A program made the translations under genes and the position numbers. Shown piece by piece: positions 18,331-27,806 of a stretch of DNA of 64,000 nucleotides. Position 1 is the first letter of the stretch. Every line of letters starts with the position of its first letter. This DNA comes from CBDBJL01 sp965206365. Its GTDB lineage: Bacteria; Pseudomonadota; Alphaproteobacteria; JABAAW01; JAHZMA01. The notes below the pieces were generated by a model that did no database searches, had not been told where the DNA came from, and saw only the letters and a list, made by a program, of their open reading frames with translations. The stretch is from contig CBDBJL010000018.1 in NCBI GenBank assembly GCA_965206365.1, forward strand, positions 310,001-374,000, written 5' to 3'.

Positions 18331-20054
18331 TATATGTCGGTGAAATAAATATGAGTTTCAGCTTTTGCTCCCGGATGAGTCACCGCACCTTTTTGTGCAG
18401 AGCCAACATTTTGCGCATAGCTCCATAGGGCACCTGATTGGTAGTTATTTTTACGCGGTTGCCATTTTTTACGTCTTTGGGAGAGTTCAGCATCATCAAC
18501 ATTCAAATCGATCGTACCAAGCTTGGCATTAATCGTAATTTGATCTCCATTTTCGACCAAAGCAATCGGGCCACACACTGCCGCTTCAGGACCAACATGG
18601 CCAACACAAAAGCCACGCGTTGCTCCCGAAAATCTGCCATCGGTAATTAAAGCCACTTTATCGCCCATACCTTGCCCATAAATAGCCGCAGTAGTGGCAA
18701 GCATTTCGCGCATGCCAGGGCCACCTTTGGGACCTTCATAGCGGATTACGAAAACATCACCCTTTTGATAATCTTCGTTTTTTACAGCGTGAAAAGCATC
18801 CTCTTCACAGTTAAAAACACGGGCAATGCCTTGGAAAAATAGGTTTTTCATGCCGGCAATTTTTACGATTGCACCCTCAGGGGCAAGCGAGCCACGTAAC
18901 CCGACAACACCCCCGGTATGAGAGAGCGGTTGCGAGGTGGGCCGAATGATATCTTGATCTGTTGGGAAGGAGATATTTTCTAGATTTTCGGCAATAGTTT
19001 TGCCGGTTACAGTGATGCAATCACCATGCAAATATCCCCCTTCTAGTAAGGTTTTCATTAAAACTGGAACACCACCAATATCAAACAAATCTTTCATAAC
19101 ATAACGACCCCCAGGTTTCAAATCAGCAATATAGGGGGTATCGCGAAAAATATCAGCGACATCATGCAAATCAAAATCAATTCCACATTCATTTGCCATT
19201 GCGGGCAAATGTAAGGCAGCATTGGTAGAGCCCCCGGAAGCGGCAACAATGCGTGCGGCATTAATAAAAGCATTTTTTGTGCAAATGTCACGCGGTAGAA
19301 TTCGGCTTTTCATGAGCTGCATAATTTGTTTTCCACTTGCATAAGCATATTCATCACGGCTTTCATAAGGCGCAGGGGTACCAGCCGATCCAGGCAAAGC
19401 AAGACCAATCGCCTCGGAGACACATGCCATGGTATTGGCTGTAAATTGTCCGGCACATGAGCCAGAACTTGGGCAGGCAACGCATTCGATGGCTTTGAGC
19501 TCTTCATCGCTTAAATTGCCGGCAGCGTGGCTACCCACAGCTTCGAAAACATCTTGAATGGTAATATCGCGCCCTTGATAACTGCCCGGTAAGATCGTGC
19601 CACCATACATAAAAATAGAAGGTGTGTTTAATCTGAGCATAACCATCATGATGCCGGGCAATGATTTATCACAACCAGCAATTCCTACCAAAGCATCATA
19701 ACAATGCCCACGCATGGTCAGTTCAATAGAATCGGCAATGGCCTCGCGACTAGGCAGAGATGAAAACATGCCCTGATGCCCCATTGCAATCCCATCGGTA
19801 ACGGTAATGGTGGTAAATTCGCGTGGTGTTCCTTTGGCTTCAATAACCCCTTTTTTTACAGATTGGGCTTGGCGCGAAAGGGTAATATTGCAAGGTGCAG
19901 CCTCGTTCCAACAGCTGGCAACACCAATAAAGGGTTGCATAATTTCAGCTTCGCTAAGCCCCATGGCATAATAATAAGCCCGATGTGGTGCAGATTTGGC
20001 ACCAATACTGACACGGCGACTGGGTAATTTATTTTTTGGTGTCATTGTTCTCAC
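18330..20054 (-). CDS. ilvD: Dihydroxy-acid dehydratase
   Basis: 574 residues. Dehydrates dihydroxy-acids to 2-keto acids in isoleucine/valine synthesis. The Fe-S cluster cysteines are visible as Cys55 (NEAAPCN), Cys128 (AGCDKSLPG) and Cys200 (CPSSGSCAGQ). The C-terminal DGRFSGATRGFCVGHV loop is intact. It follows the SPOR lipoprotein gene by 27 bp and overlaps the cNMP-like gene by one base, suggesting one transcript. No other ilv gene is in the window. Confidence 0.97.
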   Translation of the reverse strand: MRTMTPKNKLPSRRVSIGAKSAPHRAYYYAMGLSEAEIMQPFIGVASCWNEAAPCNITLSRQAQSVKKGVIEAKGTPREFTTITVTDGIAMGHQGMFSSLPSREAIADSIELTMRGHCYDALVGIAGCDKSLPGIMMVMLRLNTPSIFMYGGTILPGSYQGRDITIQDVFEAVGSHAAGNLSDEELKAIECVACPSSGSCAGQFTANTMACVSEAIGLALPGSAGTPAPYESRDEYAYASGKQIMQLMKSRILPRDICTKNAFINAARIVAASGGSTNAALHLPAMANECGIDFDLHDVADIFRDTPYIADLKPGGRYVMKDLFDIGGVPVLMKTLLEGGYLHGDCITVTGKTIAENLENISFPTDQDIIRPTSQPLSHTGGVVGLRGSLAPEGAIVKIAGMKNLFFQGIARVFNCEEDAFHAVKNEDYQKGDVFVIRYEGPKGGPGMREMLATTAAIYGQGMGDKVALITDGRFSGATRGFCVGHVGPEAAVCGPIALVENGDQITINAKLGTIDLNVDDAELSQRRKKWQPRKNNYQSGALWSYAQNVGSAQKGAVTHPGAKAETHIYFTDI

Positions 20055-20081
20055 TTTAAGTTCAAATTATCAATTTAGGAT

Positions 20082-21311
20082 TTAAATCTCAGAAACTTGG
20101 CAATAAAGCCCTTTATTTTTAAGCCTATCACAAAGATCTGCAGCAATATCTAAATTTGCAAAAGGGGCGGCATATAACCGATAAAAAATTCCGATAGCTC
20201 CCAAATTGGTTAGAATAATACGTGGATTTTTACCAGTTAATTCGGGATGTTCAGAGGATAAAATTCGCCACCCCCTTTCAGCAGTGTTTTGTGTATTGTA
20301 AGAGGCTAAATGCACGGCAATGGTTTGCCCGGTTAAAATGGTTGCGCTGTTTTCTTGGTAATCAGGGGCGGGGGCTTTGGCTAGGCTTTGCGGGGGTTTT
20401 TCGGGTTGTTTTTTCAAGCCAATCTCTCCGGAAGGTTCAATGGGGTTGAGCTCTGTAGGAACGGGCAATATGGTTTCGGTACCTTTGCGTTGCGGTAGAT
20501 TTTTTCGCAGTAAATTACGTGCTGCTAAATTTGCTTGGGGGTTGGGCGTAATATTATCAATGGGCAAAGGCAATACAGGTGCTGCATTTTCATCTTGTAA
20601 TCCGGCATCAACTTGATCGTTAATTTTAAGGTTTTGGGCAACTTGCAAAGAGGCACCCGTGAAATTATTGTAACTTAGCAAGTCGCGTTGTTTTAAGAGC
20701 GCACCTTTTTTACCTCCGGTTTCCATCCGAACATAGTAACCCAATGTTGGGGCAAAATAATAGGTAATAACATCTGTACCATCACGGGCACAGGTAATTT
20801 TGAAAGTATTGAAATTGCCGGCGGGAATTTCAATTTCAGCTTCACCTAAAATTGCACATTCCCAAGTAAAGTTCCATTGTGCTTTTTGTCCTTTTAGTGA
20901 TACGGTAGAGCGAAATGACATTTCATTGCCAATTTTTAGGGGAAATAATCCGCCAGTTACATCTGATATCAGCCTTTTGCCTTCGCCGTCACCTTCTGAA
21001 ATCCATTCAAAAGAAGGTAAAAGTGGGTTGCTGGAGGTAACAATACGGGCACCATGATTGCTAACCCAAGTGATGCGCTTATTTTTGACATCTACAGCCT
21101 CCCAAGCAACAACAGGATTATTGAAAACATAAGTATCGCCAATGGTAATATGAGGCAGATTGAGGAGTTTTTCTTGTTCGATCTGTTTCGCGGTATTTAA
21201 AATTTGGCGTTGTGAAGCTTTACTACTACCGTCAGGCTTTACCTTCCCACCACCACAGGCAGATATAACAAAAAGCGCAACTATTACAAGAAGAATCGGG
21301 TGAAATGGCAA
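20082..21311 (-). CDS. Lipoprotein with C-terminal SPOR-like domain
   Basis: 409 residues. A signal peptide ends in the lipobox VISAC at residue 19, so a diacylated, membrane-anchored N-terminus is expected. A central domain (about 50-230) contains WNFTWECAILGEAEIEIPAGNFNTFKITC, a pattern of periplasmic domains of unknown function. A low-complexity linker follows. The last ~80 residues (IAVHLASYNTQNTAERGW ... YRLYAAPFANLDIAADLCDRL) match a SPOR fold, which in characterised proteins binds denuded septal peptidoglycan. It lies upstream of ilvD on the same strand. Confidence 0.75.
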   Translation of the reverse strand: MPFHPILLVIVALFVISACGGGKVKPDGSSKASQRQILNTAKQIEQEKLLNLPHITIGDTYVFNNPVVAWEAVDVKNKRITWVSNHGARIVTSSNPLLPSFEWISEGDGEGKRLISDVTGGLFPLKIGNEMSFRSTVSLKGQKAQWNFTWECAILGEAEIEIPAGNFNTFKITCARDGTDVITYYFAPTLGYYVRMETGGKKGALLKQRDLLSYNNFTGASLQVAQNLKINDQVDAGLQDENAAPVLPLPIDNITPNPQANLAARNLLRKNLPQRKGTETILPVPTELNPIEPSGEIGLKKQPEKPPQSLAKAPAPDYQENSATILTGQTIAVHLASYNTQNTAERGWRILSSEHPELTGKNPRIILTNLGAIGIFYRLYAAPFANLDIAADLCDRLKNKGLYCQVSEI

Positions 21312-21674
21312 GTAAGCGCTCCTTGTTTTGTGAAATCTAAAGGGATGTTTTTTTAAGATCTCGGCAAAATTAAGGGAAATATTCCCACAAACGCAATAAA
21401 GGTTATTTTTTAAAATAATTATTGCTATTTATAGATATATATATGGGAAACATGTTGGAATCAAGAGTTTAAGCATATTATTGTTGCACCATTATAAGAA
21501 GTTTATTGATAAAATTGTAGATAAACTCTATTTTACAATAAAACAGGCTTGAAAAGCGTGAATAAATGTTAGTAATTTTTTGGGTAGACAGATTATTTTA
21601 CCGATCATTTTTCGTAAATATCAACGATTATGATTTTAAGACAACAATGATAAAGTTAAAATTTGGAGTTATTT
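21312..21674. other. Divergent intergenic region, 363 bp
   Basis: It lies between the minus-strand lipoprotein gene and the plus-strand S49 peptidase gene and must hold both promoters. Visible are the inverted repeat GGGAA-ata-TTCCC (around 21380-21392), a very AT-rich run near 21410-21445, and one plausible sigma70 promoter listed separately. I see no gene or structured RNA here. Confidence 0.5.
21506..21534 (+). promoter_or_regulatory. Candidate sigma70 promoter for the S49 peptidase gene
   Basis: TTGATA (21506-21511) and TATTTT (21529-21534) are separated by 17 bp, about 140 bp upstream of the start codon. The -35 match is good and the -10 match is moderate. Confidence 0.4.
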
Positions 21675-22496
21675 ATGAAGGTAGGACGTATTTTCAAGGG
21701 AAGTAAAAAAACAATCCCAGTGATTAAACTAGAAGGTGTGCTTACAACATCAAGTGGACGAGGTAGTGTTATCTCGTTTGAAATTATGCGTAATTCTATA
21801 GATAAGGCGTTTGCGGTAAAGGGGGCACCTTTTATTATTTTGGCGATTAATTCGCCAGGAGGCTCGCCCGTGCAATCGGCACGTATTGGGCAATATTTAC
21901 GTTTGAAAGCTAAGCAAAAAAATATTGAGATTTATGCTTTTTGTGAAGATGTTGCTGCATCGGGTGGTTATTGGCTTGCTACCAGCGCAGATAAAATTTA
22001 TGCAATGGAAGCCTCAATTATCGGTTCGATTGGTGTGATTTCTAGTATGTTTGGCTTTACACAATTATTAGAAAAAATTGGAGTAGATCGCAGGGTTTAT
22101 AGTGCGGGTGAAAACAAAAGTCAATTAGATCCGTTTTTGCCCGAAGACCAACAGCAAGTAGACGATCTTAAGCGGCTGCAAATGGGAGTTCATGAAGATT
22201 TTATTCAATGGGTAAAATCGCGACGTGGAGAAGTTTTACGTGATAATCCAGATTTATTTACAGGAAAATTTTGGAATGGAATTGAAGCCAAGAAATTAGG
22301 CTTGGTAGATGAGCTGGCAGCGATGGATACGATGCTTGTAGAAAAATTTAACCATAATTATAAAATTAAAACATTTGGTGGTGGGCGTAGAAGCATTATT
22401 AAATTATTGGGTGGTGAGTTGCTCATAGAATATGCGCTAGAAATTATTTTCAGCAAATTAAGTATGCGTGCTTATTGGGAACGATTTGGCCTTTAA
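21675..22496 (+). CDS. S49 family serine peptidase (SppA/SohB type)
   Basis: 273 residues from the ATG at 21675, chosen because GGAG at 21665-21668 is 6 bp upstream; the TTG at 21663 overlaps that site. The Ser-Lys dyad is visible: Ser96 in VAASGGYW and Lys148 in AGENKSQLDPF. The oxyanion loop is NSPGGSPVQSA. The protein is the short, single-domain form with no clear N-terminal membrane segment. Family members degrade cleaved signal peptides or membrane proteins. Nine bases separate its stop from glnD. Confidence 0.88.
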   Translation: MKVGRIFKGSKKTIPVIKLEGVLTTSSGRGSVISFEIMRNSIDKAFAVKGAPFIILAINSPGGSPVQSARIGQYLRLKAKQKNIEIYAFCEDVAASGGYWLATSADKIYAMEASIIGSIGVISSMFGFTQLLEKIGVDRRVYSAGENKSQLDPFLPEDQQQVDDLKRLQMGVHEDFIQWVKSRRGEVLRDNPDLFTGKFWNGIEAKKLGLVDELAAMDTMLVEKFNHNYKIKTFGGGRRSIIKLLGGELLIEYALEIIFSKLSMRAYWERFGL

Positions 22497-22505
22497 TTTA
22501 TTTTT

Positions 22506-24263
22506 ATGCAAGATCTTTATCTACGCCAAGCAACGCAGGATTTTCAACAATTACAGAAAAAATTGCATGATACTGCGCATTTGTTACAAGCCTTGCCACG
22601 CGCTAAGCTTTATGCAAAAGGTATTGATCATTTAATTGTTTCGCTTTATGCAGATGAGGCCGAACTTCCGTTTGCGATTGTGGCAACGGGGGGCTATGGG
22701 CGGGCTCGATTGGCACCTTATTCGGATATAGATTTATTGTTTATTCATTCAGAAGGAGAATTATCGCCTAAGAATCATCAATTGATTGAGCGTTGTTTGT
22801 ATGTGCTTTGGGATTTGCATATTACTGTGGGGCATAATCGCGGCAGTAGTAACGAAATTATGGCGAGTGCTTGCGCTGATATTCCTTTTGCAACGGCCTT
22901 AATAGATGCACGATTTTTATCGGGAAATCTAGAAATCTATGCTGATTTCATAAAAATGCGTCAAAGCGAGATGGCAAGATTGTTGCCCCGTGAAGAGTTT
23001 ATCGCGGCGAAAATTCTTGAAACGAAAAGACGACATGGCAAACATGGAAAATCACGTTATATGTTAGAGCCCAATATCAAAGAAGGGCGCGGGGGGCTCC
23101 GCGATTTAGATATGCTTTATTGGATTTGCAGCTATGCACCAGAACAAAAATCGGTACAAGATTTGCAAGCACTAGGAAATATTTTGGGGAACTCATCATA
23201 TCACACTTATTTGCAATTAGAGAATTTCTTATGGGAAGTGCGTACCGCCATGCATGATGTTTCTGGGCATAAGGATGAAAGTTTAATTTTAGAGATTCAG
23301 CCTGAAATTGCTCAAAAACTAGGTTATCGTGCTAGTAAAAATAATATTGGTAAAATTGTAGAGCGGTTTATGCGCCATTATTTTTTAAATGCCCGTAAAG
23401 TGGGTTTTTTGGCGAAGATTGTAACGGCAGAAATTGAAATTAATGCTACACGCAAAATTTATGCTTTGCCAAAACAAGCTTCGAATATGATCGGGAATTT
23501 TCATCAAGAAGGGCGATTTCTTACCTTTCAAAATGAACAGCAATTGCAAGATAACCCATTAAATATGTTAAATATTTTCCAAATTGCTGTGGAAAATAAT
23601 TTACGAATTCATCCCCATGCAATTTTACTTTTAACCCAACATAAAAAATTATTGGTGCCTTATCGCAAGGATGAGCGGGCAAATGCTTTATTTATGGATA
23701 TTTTGACGGCACCGAAAAACGGGGCTTGGGCACTGAAAAGACTGAATGAAACCGGGTTGTTGGGCGAATTTATTCCGCAATTTCGAAATATTATCGCCCA
23801 AATGCAGTTTAATCGTTATCATCATTATACAACCGATGCGCATACAATTTATGCGATTGATATTATGGCAAAAATTGAACAAGGGCAGCTACAAGCAGAG
23901 TTTCCACTTGCAAGTATTGTAGGAAAAGAAGGGAATTATCGGCGCAAATTATTGTACTGCGCTTTGTTTCTTCATGATATTGGCAAGGGAAAAACGAAGC
24001 CACATTCGATTGTGGGTTCAGAAATTGCCTATGATTTATGCCCTAGATTGGGGTTTAATGATGAGGAAACGGAAATCGTTGCATGGTTGGTGTTAAATCA
24101 TTTGGTGATGAGCCATACTGCTTTTACGCGCGATTTGTTGGCACGCAAAACCTTGATCGATTTTGCAACTTTGGTACAAAATGTGGAAAGATTGCGCTTG
24201 CTTTTTATGGTAACTCTTGCCGATATTCGCGCCGTATCCGATGTTAGTTTGGACAGAATATAA
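22506..24263 (+). CDS. glnD: GlnD N-terminal part: uridylyltransferase and HD domains
   Basis: 585 residues. The nucleotidyltransferase motif GGYGRARLAPYSDIDLLF (about 62-79) is complete and would uridylylate PII. The HD domain that removes UMP is present as LHDIGKGKTKPHS (near residue 487). The frame stops just after the HD domain, before the ACT domains that sense glutamine. If translated alone, this half could have both catalytic activities but no glutamine control (inference). Confidence 0.8.
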   Translation: MQDLYLRQATQDFQQLQKKLHDTAHLLQALPRAKLYAKGIDHLIVSLYADEAELPFAIVATGGYGRARLAPYSDIDLLFIHSEGELSPKNHQLIERCLYVLWDLHITVGHNRGSSNEIMASACADIPFATALIDARFLSGNLEIYADFIKMRQSEMARLLPREEFIAAKILETKRRHGKHGKSRYMLEPNIKEGRGGLRDLDMLYWICSYAPEQKSVQDLQALGNILGNSSYHTYLQLENFLWEVRTAMHDVSGHKDESLILEIQPEIAQKLGYRASKNNIGKIVERFMRHYFLNARKVGFLAKIVTAEIEINATRKIYALPKQASNMIGNFHQEGRFLTFQNEQQLQDNPLNMLNIFQIAVENNLRIHPHAILLLTQHKKLLVPYRKDERANALFMDILTAPKNGAWALKRLNETGLLGEFIPQFRNIIAQMQFNRYHHYTTDAHTIYAIDIMAKIEQGQLQAEFPLASIVGKEGNYRRKLLYCALFLHDIGKGKTKPHSIVGSEIAYDLCPRLGFNDEETEIVAWLVLNHLVMSHTAFTRDLLARKTLIDFATLVQNVERLRLLFMVTLADIRAVSDVSLDRI

Positions 24264-25233
24264 AGCGAAATTGCTATGCGAATTATATCAACGCACTTTA
24301 GATCTATTACATGGCTTCTCGGTGCAAGGCATCTGGCACCTAAATGATTATCGCTCAGCAGAAGAAAACTCAGGGGAATTATACCATGAAGGTATTGCCT
24401 TGAAACGAGTTGAGCTGGTAAAGAAATTTTCTAAATTGGATGCCAATTCGAATGCTGATTGGGAAGAAGCCAAAAAATATGTTGCAACTCTTCCAGATAA
24501 TTATTTACAGACCTGTTCAAAAAAAGCGATTTATAGGCATGGTATGCAAGTGCAAAAACTAGCACAAGCAGAAAATTTGCACGATAATCAGTTGCAAAAG
24601 AAATGTTTAATTAGTATTCTTCCACAAGAAATAGGTGCAAAAATTGAGTTTATTTCGCATTGGGATACGAAATGTTTTACTGATTTTGCCGCGATTTTGT
24701 CGTTGTCGGGAAGCAATACATTAAGTGCAAATTTATTTCGAATTGGCAATATTTATGTGGTGGCGGCATTTCATATTTTGCATTTCCCGAAAAGTCAGCA
24801 ACAAGCAAAAATTTTAGAAGATATTGCCGCAGATGTTTTGGCAGATGATGCGCTTGCCTACGAGCGACGCATTGCCCCCTTGCGAGAAAAAATCACCAAT
24901 CGTTGCTCGCAAACTCATTCTGCTCAAATGCCGAATATTATTGATGGGATGATGGCACAAGGTACGCTTGCGCAAGGAACTGTAAATTTTTATCTTAATG
25001 ATTCGGAAATTTATACGATCGTAGAAGTGAATGGGGTTGATCGACAGGGCTTGCTGTATGAATTATCGGATGCGTTGAGCCATGAAAATGTTCAAATTAA
25101 TATTGCAAAAATTGCAACTTTTGGTGAGCATGTTATTGATGTTTTTTATATTAAAGATGAATTTGGTTTTAAGGTAACAGATGCAAAAAGGTTAGAAAAT
25201 ATTCGCAAGAATTTACTCACAATATTAACATAG
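24217..25233 (+). CDS. glnD: GlnD C-terminal part: tandem ACT domains
   Basis: Frame of 338 residues, of which everything after about 24240 continues GlnD. The first ACT-like region lies around IGAKIEFISHWDTKCFTDFAAILSLSG. The second is clear at the end (TIVEVNGVDRQGLLYELSDAL ... VIDVFYIKDEFGFKV). These domains sense glutamine in intact GlnD. The ATG at 24217 lies inside the first half in another frame and has no obvious ribosome-binding site, so independent expression is doubtful. Confidence 0.7.
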   Translation: MPIFAPYPMLVWTEYKAKLLCELYQRTLDLLHGFSVQGIWHLNDYRSAEENSGELYHEGIALKRVELVKKFSKLDANSNADWEEAKKYVATLPDNYLQTCSKKAIYRHGMQVQKLAQAENLHDNQLQKKCLISILPQEIGAKIEFISHWDTKCFTDFAAILSLSGSNTLSANLFRIGNIYVVAAFHILHFPKSQQQAKILEDIAADVLADDALAYERRIAPLREKITNRCSQTHSAQMPNIIDGMMAQGTLAQGTVNFYLNDSEIYTIVEVNGVDRQGLLYELSDALSHENVQINIAKIATFGEHVIDVFYIKDEFGFKVTDAKRLENIRKNLLTILT

Positions 25234-25296
25234 CAATGTTATTAACAAAAAAATATTACTTTCATTGGTTTCATTACGGTGATATTATGGAAAAAC

Positions 25297-25325
25297 TTGC
25301 ATATTTTTGCTGGTTGCGTTACAAT
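25297..25325 (+). promoter_or_regulatory. Sigma70-like promoter upstream of the 437-residue protein gene
   Basis: TTGCAT (25297-25302), a 17-bp spacer, then TACAAT (25320-25325). Spacing is ideal and both hexamers are near consensus. It implies a leader of about 100 nt before the start at 25436. Confidence 0.5.
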
Positions 25326-25435
25326 AAACAGATGTAAATGTGGCAGAATGCCTAATAATGACGGTGCATTCGAATCGTTATCAAGCAGTAGCAGGATAGA
25401 TGTTTGTCAGTTTATTGAATGGTTAAGGTTTAAAA

Positions 25436-26749
25436 ATGGTTTTTGGCTCTCTTATTAGTAATTCTACTGGCAATACTAGCCGGTATTCGCAAGCGGCGCG
25501 CAGTTACCAGCCAGATTGGCAACGTGCCTATCAAAGGGCGGGTGCCACCACCAATGTCGGTGCGGTTTCCGCAGGGCGTGCGGCAAGCGCGGCAATTAAT
25601 TTGATTGCCGCATCTCAGCCCGTTGCCATTACGGATCCTGTAACCTTAAAAACAACGATTATTGCGGGTTCAAACCTGTCAACAACTGCCAATATTTTGG
25701 CACAAACATCTTCAAAAATTCTCATTGCTGCGAAACATTACGAACAGGTGGCGATCCAAACTCAGCTCAGCCGTTTGGGAGATCCGGTTGATCGGCTACG
25801 CAGAGAAAATCCACTTTATCGTGCGCCTAAAAAAGATCCGATCCCCCAATTACGGAGTCGGGCAAGGAATTTTATTAGTCGGCTTAAGGCGTTTCAAGCA
25901 CCTACGAAATCACTGGGCAACCCCTTTCCTAAGTCGGCGGAGCGAGCTGGTGAGAATCGAGTTTTTACGGAAGATTTTGTTGGTTTGCGTAGAGATTATG
26001 ATCTCACACAGCGATTTCCTTTGCGTGTTAGTTTGGGTCGGGGTAGTAATTTTGGGTTTGAAGATAAGTTACGCAATACGGCTTCAAATGTAACACCTAC
26101 GCATGTTGCAGTTAAATTGCATGGTGGGATCAGTCAAAGGGGCTATACTATTCAAAAAGATCCGGTGGGGGTTTTAGAAATTTATGATTCTGCTACCGAT
26201 ACGGTTATCAGGCAGCTTGATATTAATAAAACTGAAACGCTCACTTTTGCAGAATTTCAACAGCTTCGTTATCAATTGGAAGATGATATTGAAACGAATA
26301 AATTAGATTATCTTAATTTTGTCGCTCTTCAGGATAATAATGGGGATGGTCAATTTAATGATGTTTCTGATCGGCGTGGTGGTTATGAAGAGGTGGCGAT
26401 TGCGGTGAATGGTTTGGAGCGGAATCAAAAGATTACTGGGCAAGAGCAGTTTAAGGGAAATTATTTGAATGAAAAAAATTCTCGTTTCAACACAGCGATT
26501 GTTAATTTAGAAGGTGATTTTGTTGGTAGTGATGCTTTAACGGATTATCAAAATGGTGATTTAACTTTAAAAGTAACAGAGGCGGGCCATGATCGGAACC
26601 GTGCCCAGTTAGATGAGACAAAATCATCGGGAAATAAGTTGGTTTTTAAGTTTGATTATGCTTATGATGGTATCACTTTTACGGCAAAATATGCGGATAA
26701 TGAATCAAAGAATACCAAAATTACCAAGGCAATTGTTACTTTAGACTAA
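25436..26749 (+). CDS. Hypothetical protein, 437 residues, with Ca-binding-like loop
   Basis: I do not recognise the family. The N-terminal ~130 residues are Ala/Thr/Ser-rich without a classical signal peptide. The middle is basic (RLRRENPLYRAPKKDPIPQLRSRARN). The C-terminal half looks beta-rich, with a loop DNNGDGQFND (residues about 300-309) resembling an EF-hand or dockerin calcium site, and a following Ig-like stretch (TEAGHDRNRAQL ... FDYAYDGITFTAKY). The gene is monocistronic, with a good promoter upstream and a strong terminator downstream. It could be a non-classically exported surface or appendage protein, but that is a guess. Confidence 0.65.
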   Translation: MVFGSLISNSTGNTSRYSQAARSYQPDWQRAYQRAGATTNVGAVSAGRAASAAINLIAASQPVAITDPVTLKTTIIAGSNLSTTANILAQTSSKILIAAKHYEQVAIQTQLSRLGDPVDRLRRENPLYRAPKKDPIPQLRSRARNFISRLKAFQAPTKSLGNPFPKSAERAGENRVFTEDFVGLRRDYDLTQRFPLRVSLGRGSNFGFEDKLRNTASNVTPTHVAVKLHGGISQRGYTIQKDPVGVLEIYDSATDTVIRQLDINKTETLTFAEFQQLRYQLEDDIETNKLDYLNFVALQDNNGDGQFNDVSDRRGGYEEVAIAVNGLERNQKITGQEQFKGNYLNEKNSRFNTAIVNLEGDFVGSDALTDYQNGDLTLKVTEAGHDRNRAQLDETKSSGNKLVFKFDYAYDGITFTAKYADNESKNTKITKAIVTLD

Positions 26750-26777
26750 TTTTTGGGTTTTATGTTTTGGGTTTTAC

Positions 26778-26809
26778 GCTTTGAATTGGGTTTCAAAGCT
26801 ATTTTTTTT
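26778..26809 (+). terminator. Rho-independent terminator
   Basis: Perfect 8-bp stem GCTTTGAA (26778-26785) / TTCAAAGC (26792-26799) with a 6-nt loop, followed by TA and eight T. It terminates the 437-residue protein gene. The T-tract and stem end overlap the 3' end of the convergent minus-strand gene, whose final Glu-Lys-Lys codons are read from it. Confidence 0.85.
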
Positions 26810-27803
26810 CGAGGTGGCTTGGGGTGAAATCATCGCCATAAGAATCGGATGCAACAACATAGGCTAAATCGTCGACATGGCGTGATCCTGTGAGTAGTAT
26901 CGGCTGTTCAATAATGGTTAATCCTGTTGTTTGTTGCCAGGCATCTACGGTTTTTATGTCTAGGCGTTCGCCTACTGCAATGCAATATTGTGTATTATCC
27001 AAAGCATCGTGTAAAAGCTTAGGGTCAACATATTTCACCATAGATTGGTATTGTCCTAAAGTAGCCAGGATAATAGTGGGTTTATGATGGGCAATAATTT
27101 CATTTAATTTTTTCGGCGGCGTCCAAATATTGGCAAAAATGGTTGTCATCCCCCATAAAAGAGGACAAAGAAAACCATGAATCAAAGAAGTTACCCCCGA
27201 TAATCCAGAGGCACAAAAGATTTTATCATCTTGATGCAAATTGAATCTTTTTTGTTCGGCAATCGCAAGTGGGGTAAGAAATTTTGTTGAAGAAATCAGC
27301 CAATGAGGATGCTCGCAATTGGGACCGGCAAAAACAATAAAATTTTTCCCGAGAAATCGATAATCGTGAGAAGATGGGTTGGTTTCAAGGTGGGGTAAAT
27401 TATAAAGAATTTTACTTCCGTGCAAATCAAGGCCACGAAATTGTGCAATAAAATTACGATCACATAAAAGCAATTTGGCGTTTGCCTGGCTTAAAATTTC
27501 CTGTAATTGTTTTTCTGTGAGCCCTGTAGGAATAATTCCAGGCTGTACTGCTATGCGTAGAGCCCCTAAAAACACGGCTGCCATTAATTCGGGGTCGGGT
27601 GAATATAGCAAAATAGAATCGCCATTATGCAAGCCGTGACGTTTTAATTTTTCAGATGCGATAATCATACGGTTGGCAAGGTTTGTGTAAGAGACCTCAT
27701 CATCATTCCAGATCATTGCAATTCGATCGGAGAATTTAGAAAAAGTTGCCGTCGTTAATTTATCAGGTGTGGGGGTCACAGAATTGCGGTGTGAAAAGAA
27801 CAT
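26799..27803 (-). CDS. Degenerate, truncated AMP-binding (acyl-CoA synthetase-like) protein
   Basis: 334 residues that follow the N-terminal domain of the ANL adenylating superfamily: an opening like SDRIAMIWNDDEVSYTNLANR, PELMAAVFLGALRIAVQPGIIPTGL, then IIAHHKPTIILATLGQYQSM. The ATP loop (S/T-rich, Gly-rich) is replaced by NFIVFAGPNCEHPHW, the YGxTE motif by QPILLTG, and the whole C-terminal lid domain with its catalytic Lys is missing. It therefore looks inactive as a ligase. It may be a decayed gene or a repurposed pseudoenzyme. It follows the TlpA-like gene by 3 bp. Confidence 0.7.
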   Translation of the reverse strand: MFFSHRNSVTPTPDKLTTATFSKFSDRIAMIWNDDEVSYTNLANRMIIASEKLKRHGLHNGDSILLYSPDPELMAAVFLGALRIAVQPGIIPTGLTEKQLQEILSQANAKLLLCDRNFIAQFRGLDLHGSKILYNLPHLETNPSSHDYRFLGKNFIVFAGPNCEHPHWLISSTKFLTPLAIAEQKRFNLHQDDKIFCASGLSGVTSLIHGFLCPLLWGMTTIFANIWTPPKKLNEIIAHHKPTIILATLGQYQSMVKYVDPKLLHDALDNTQYCIAVGERLDIKTVDAWQQTTGLTIIEQPILLTGSRHVDDLAYVVASDSYGDDFTPSHLEKK

Positions 27804-27806
27804 ATT

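Larger units (their letters stand above)
22506..25233 (+). pseudogene. glnD: glnD locus disrupted by a frameshift
   Basis: The two frames together make one full-length PII uridylyltransferase of about 900 residues. The first frame reads ADIRAVSDVSLDRI then stop at 24263. The second frame supplies VWTEYKAKLL, which continues the family sequence ADIRAV-x-x-x-VW. Dropping one base in the ttag near 24243 restores a continuous, family-like reading (ADIRAVSDVVWTEYKA). The extra base may be a true mutation, a sequencing error or a +1 recoding site. The two halves are listed separately. Confidence 0.75.
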
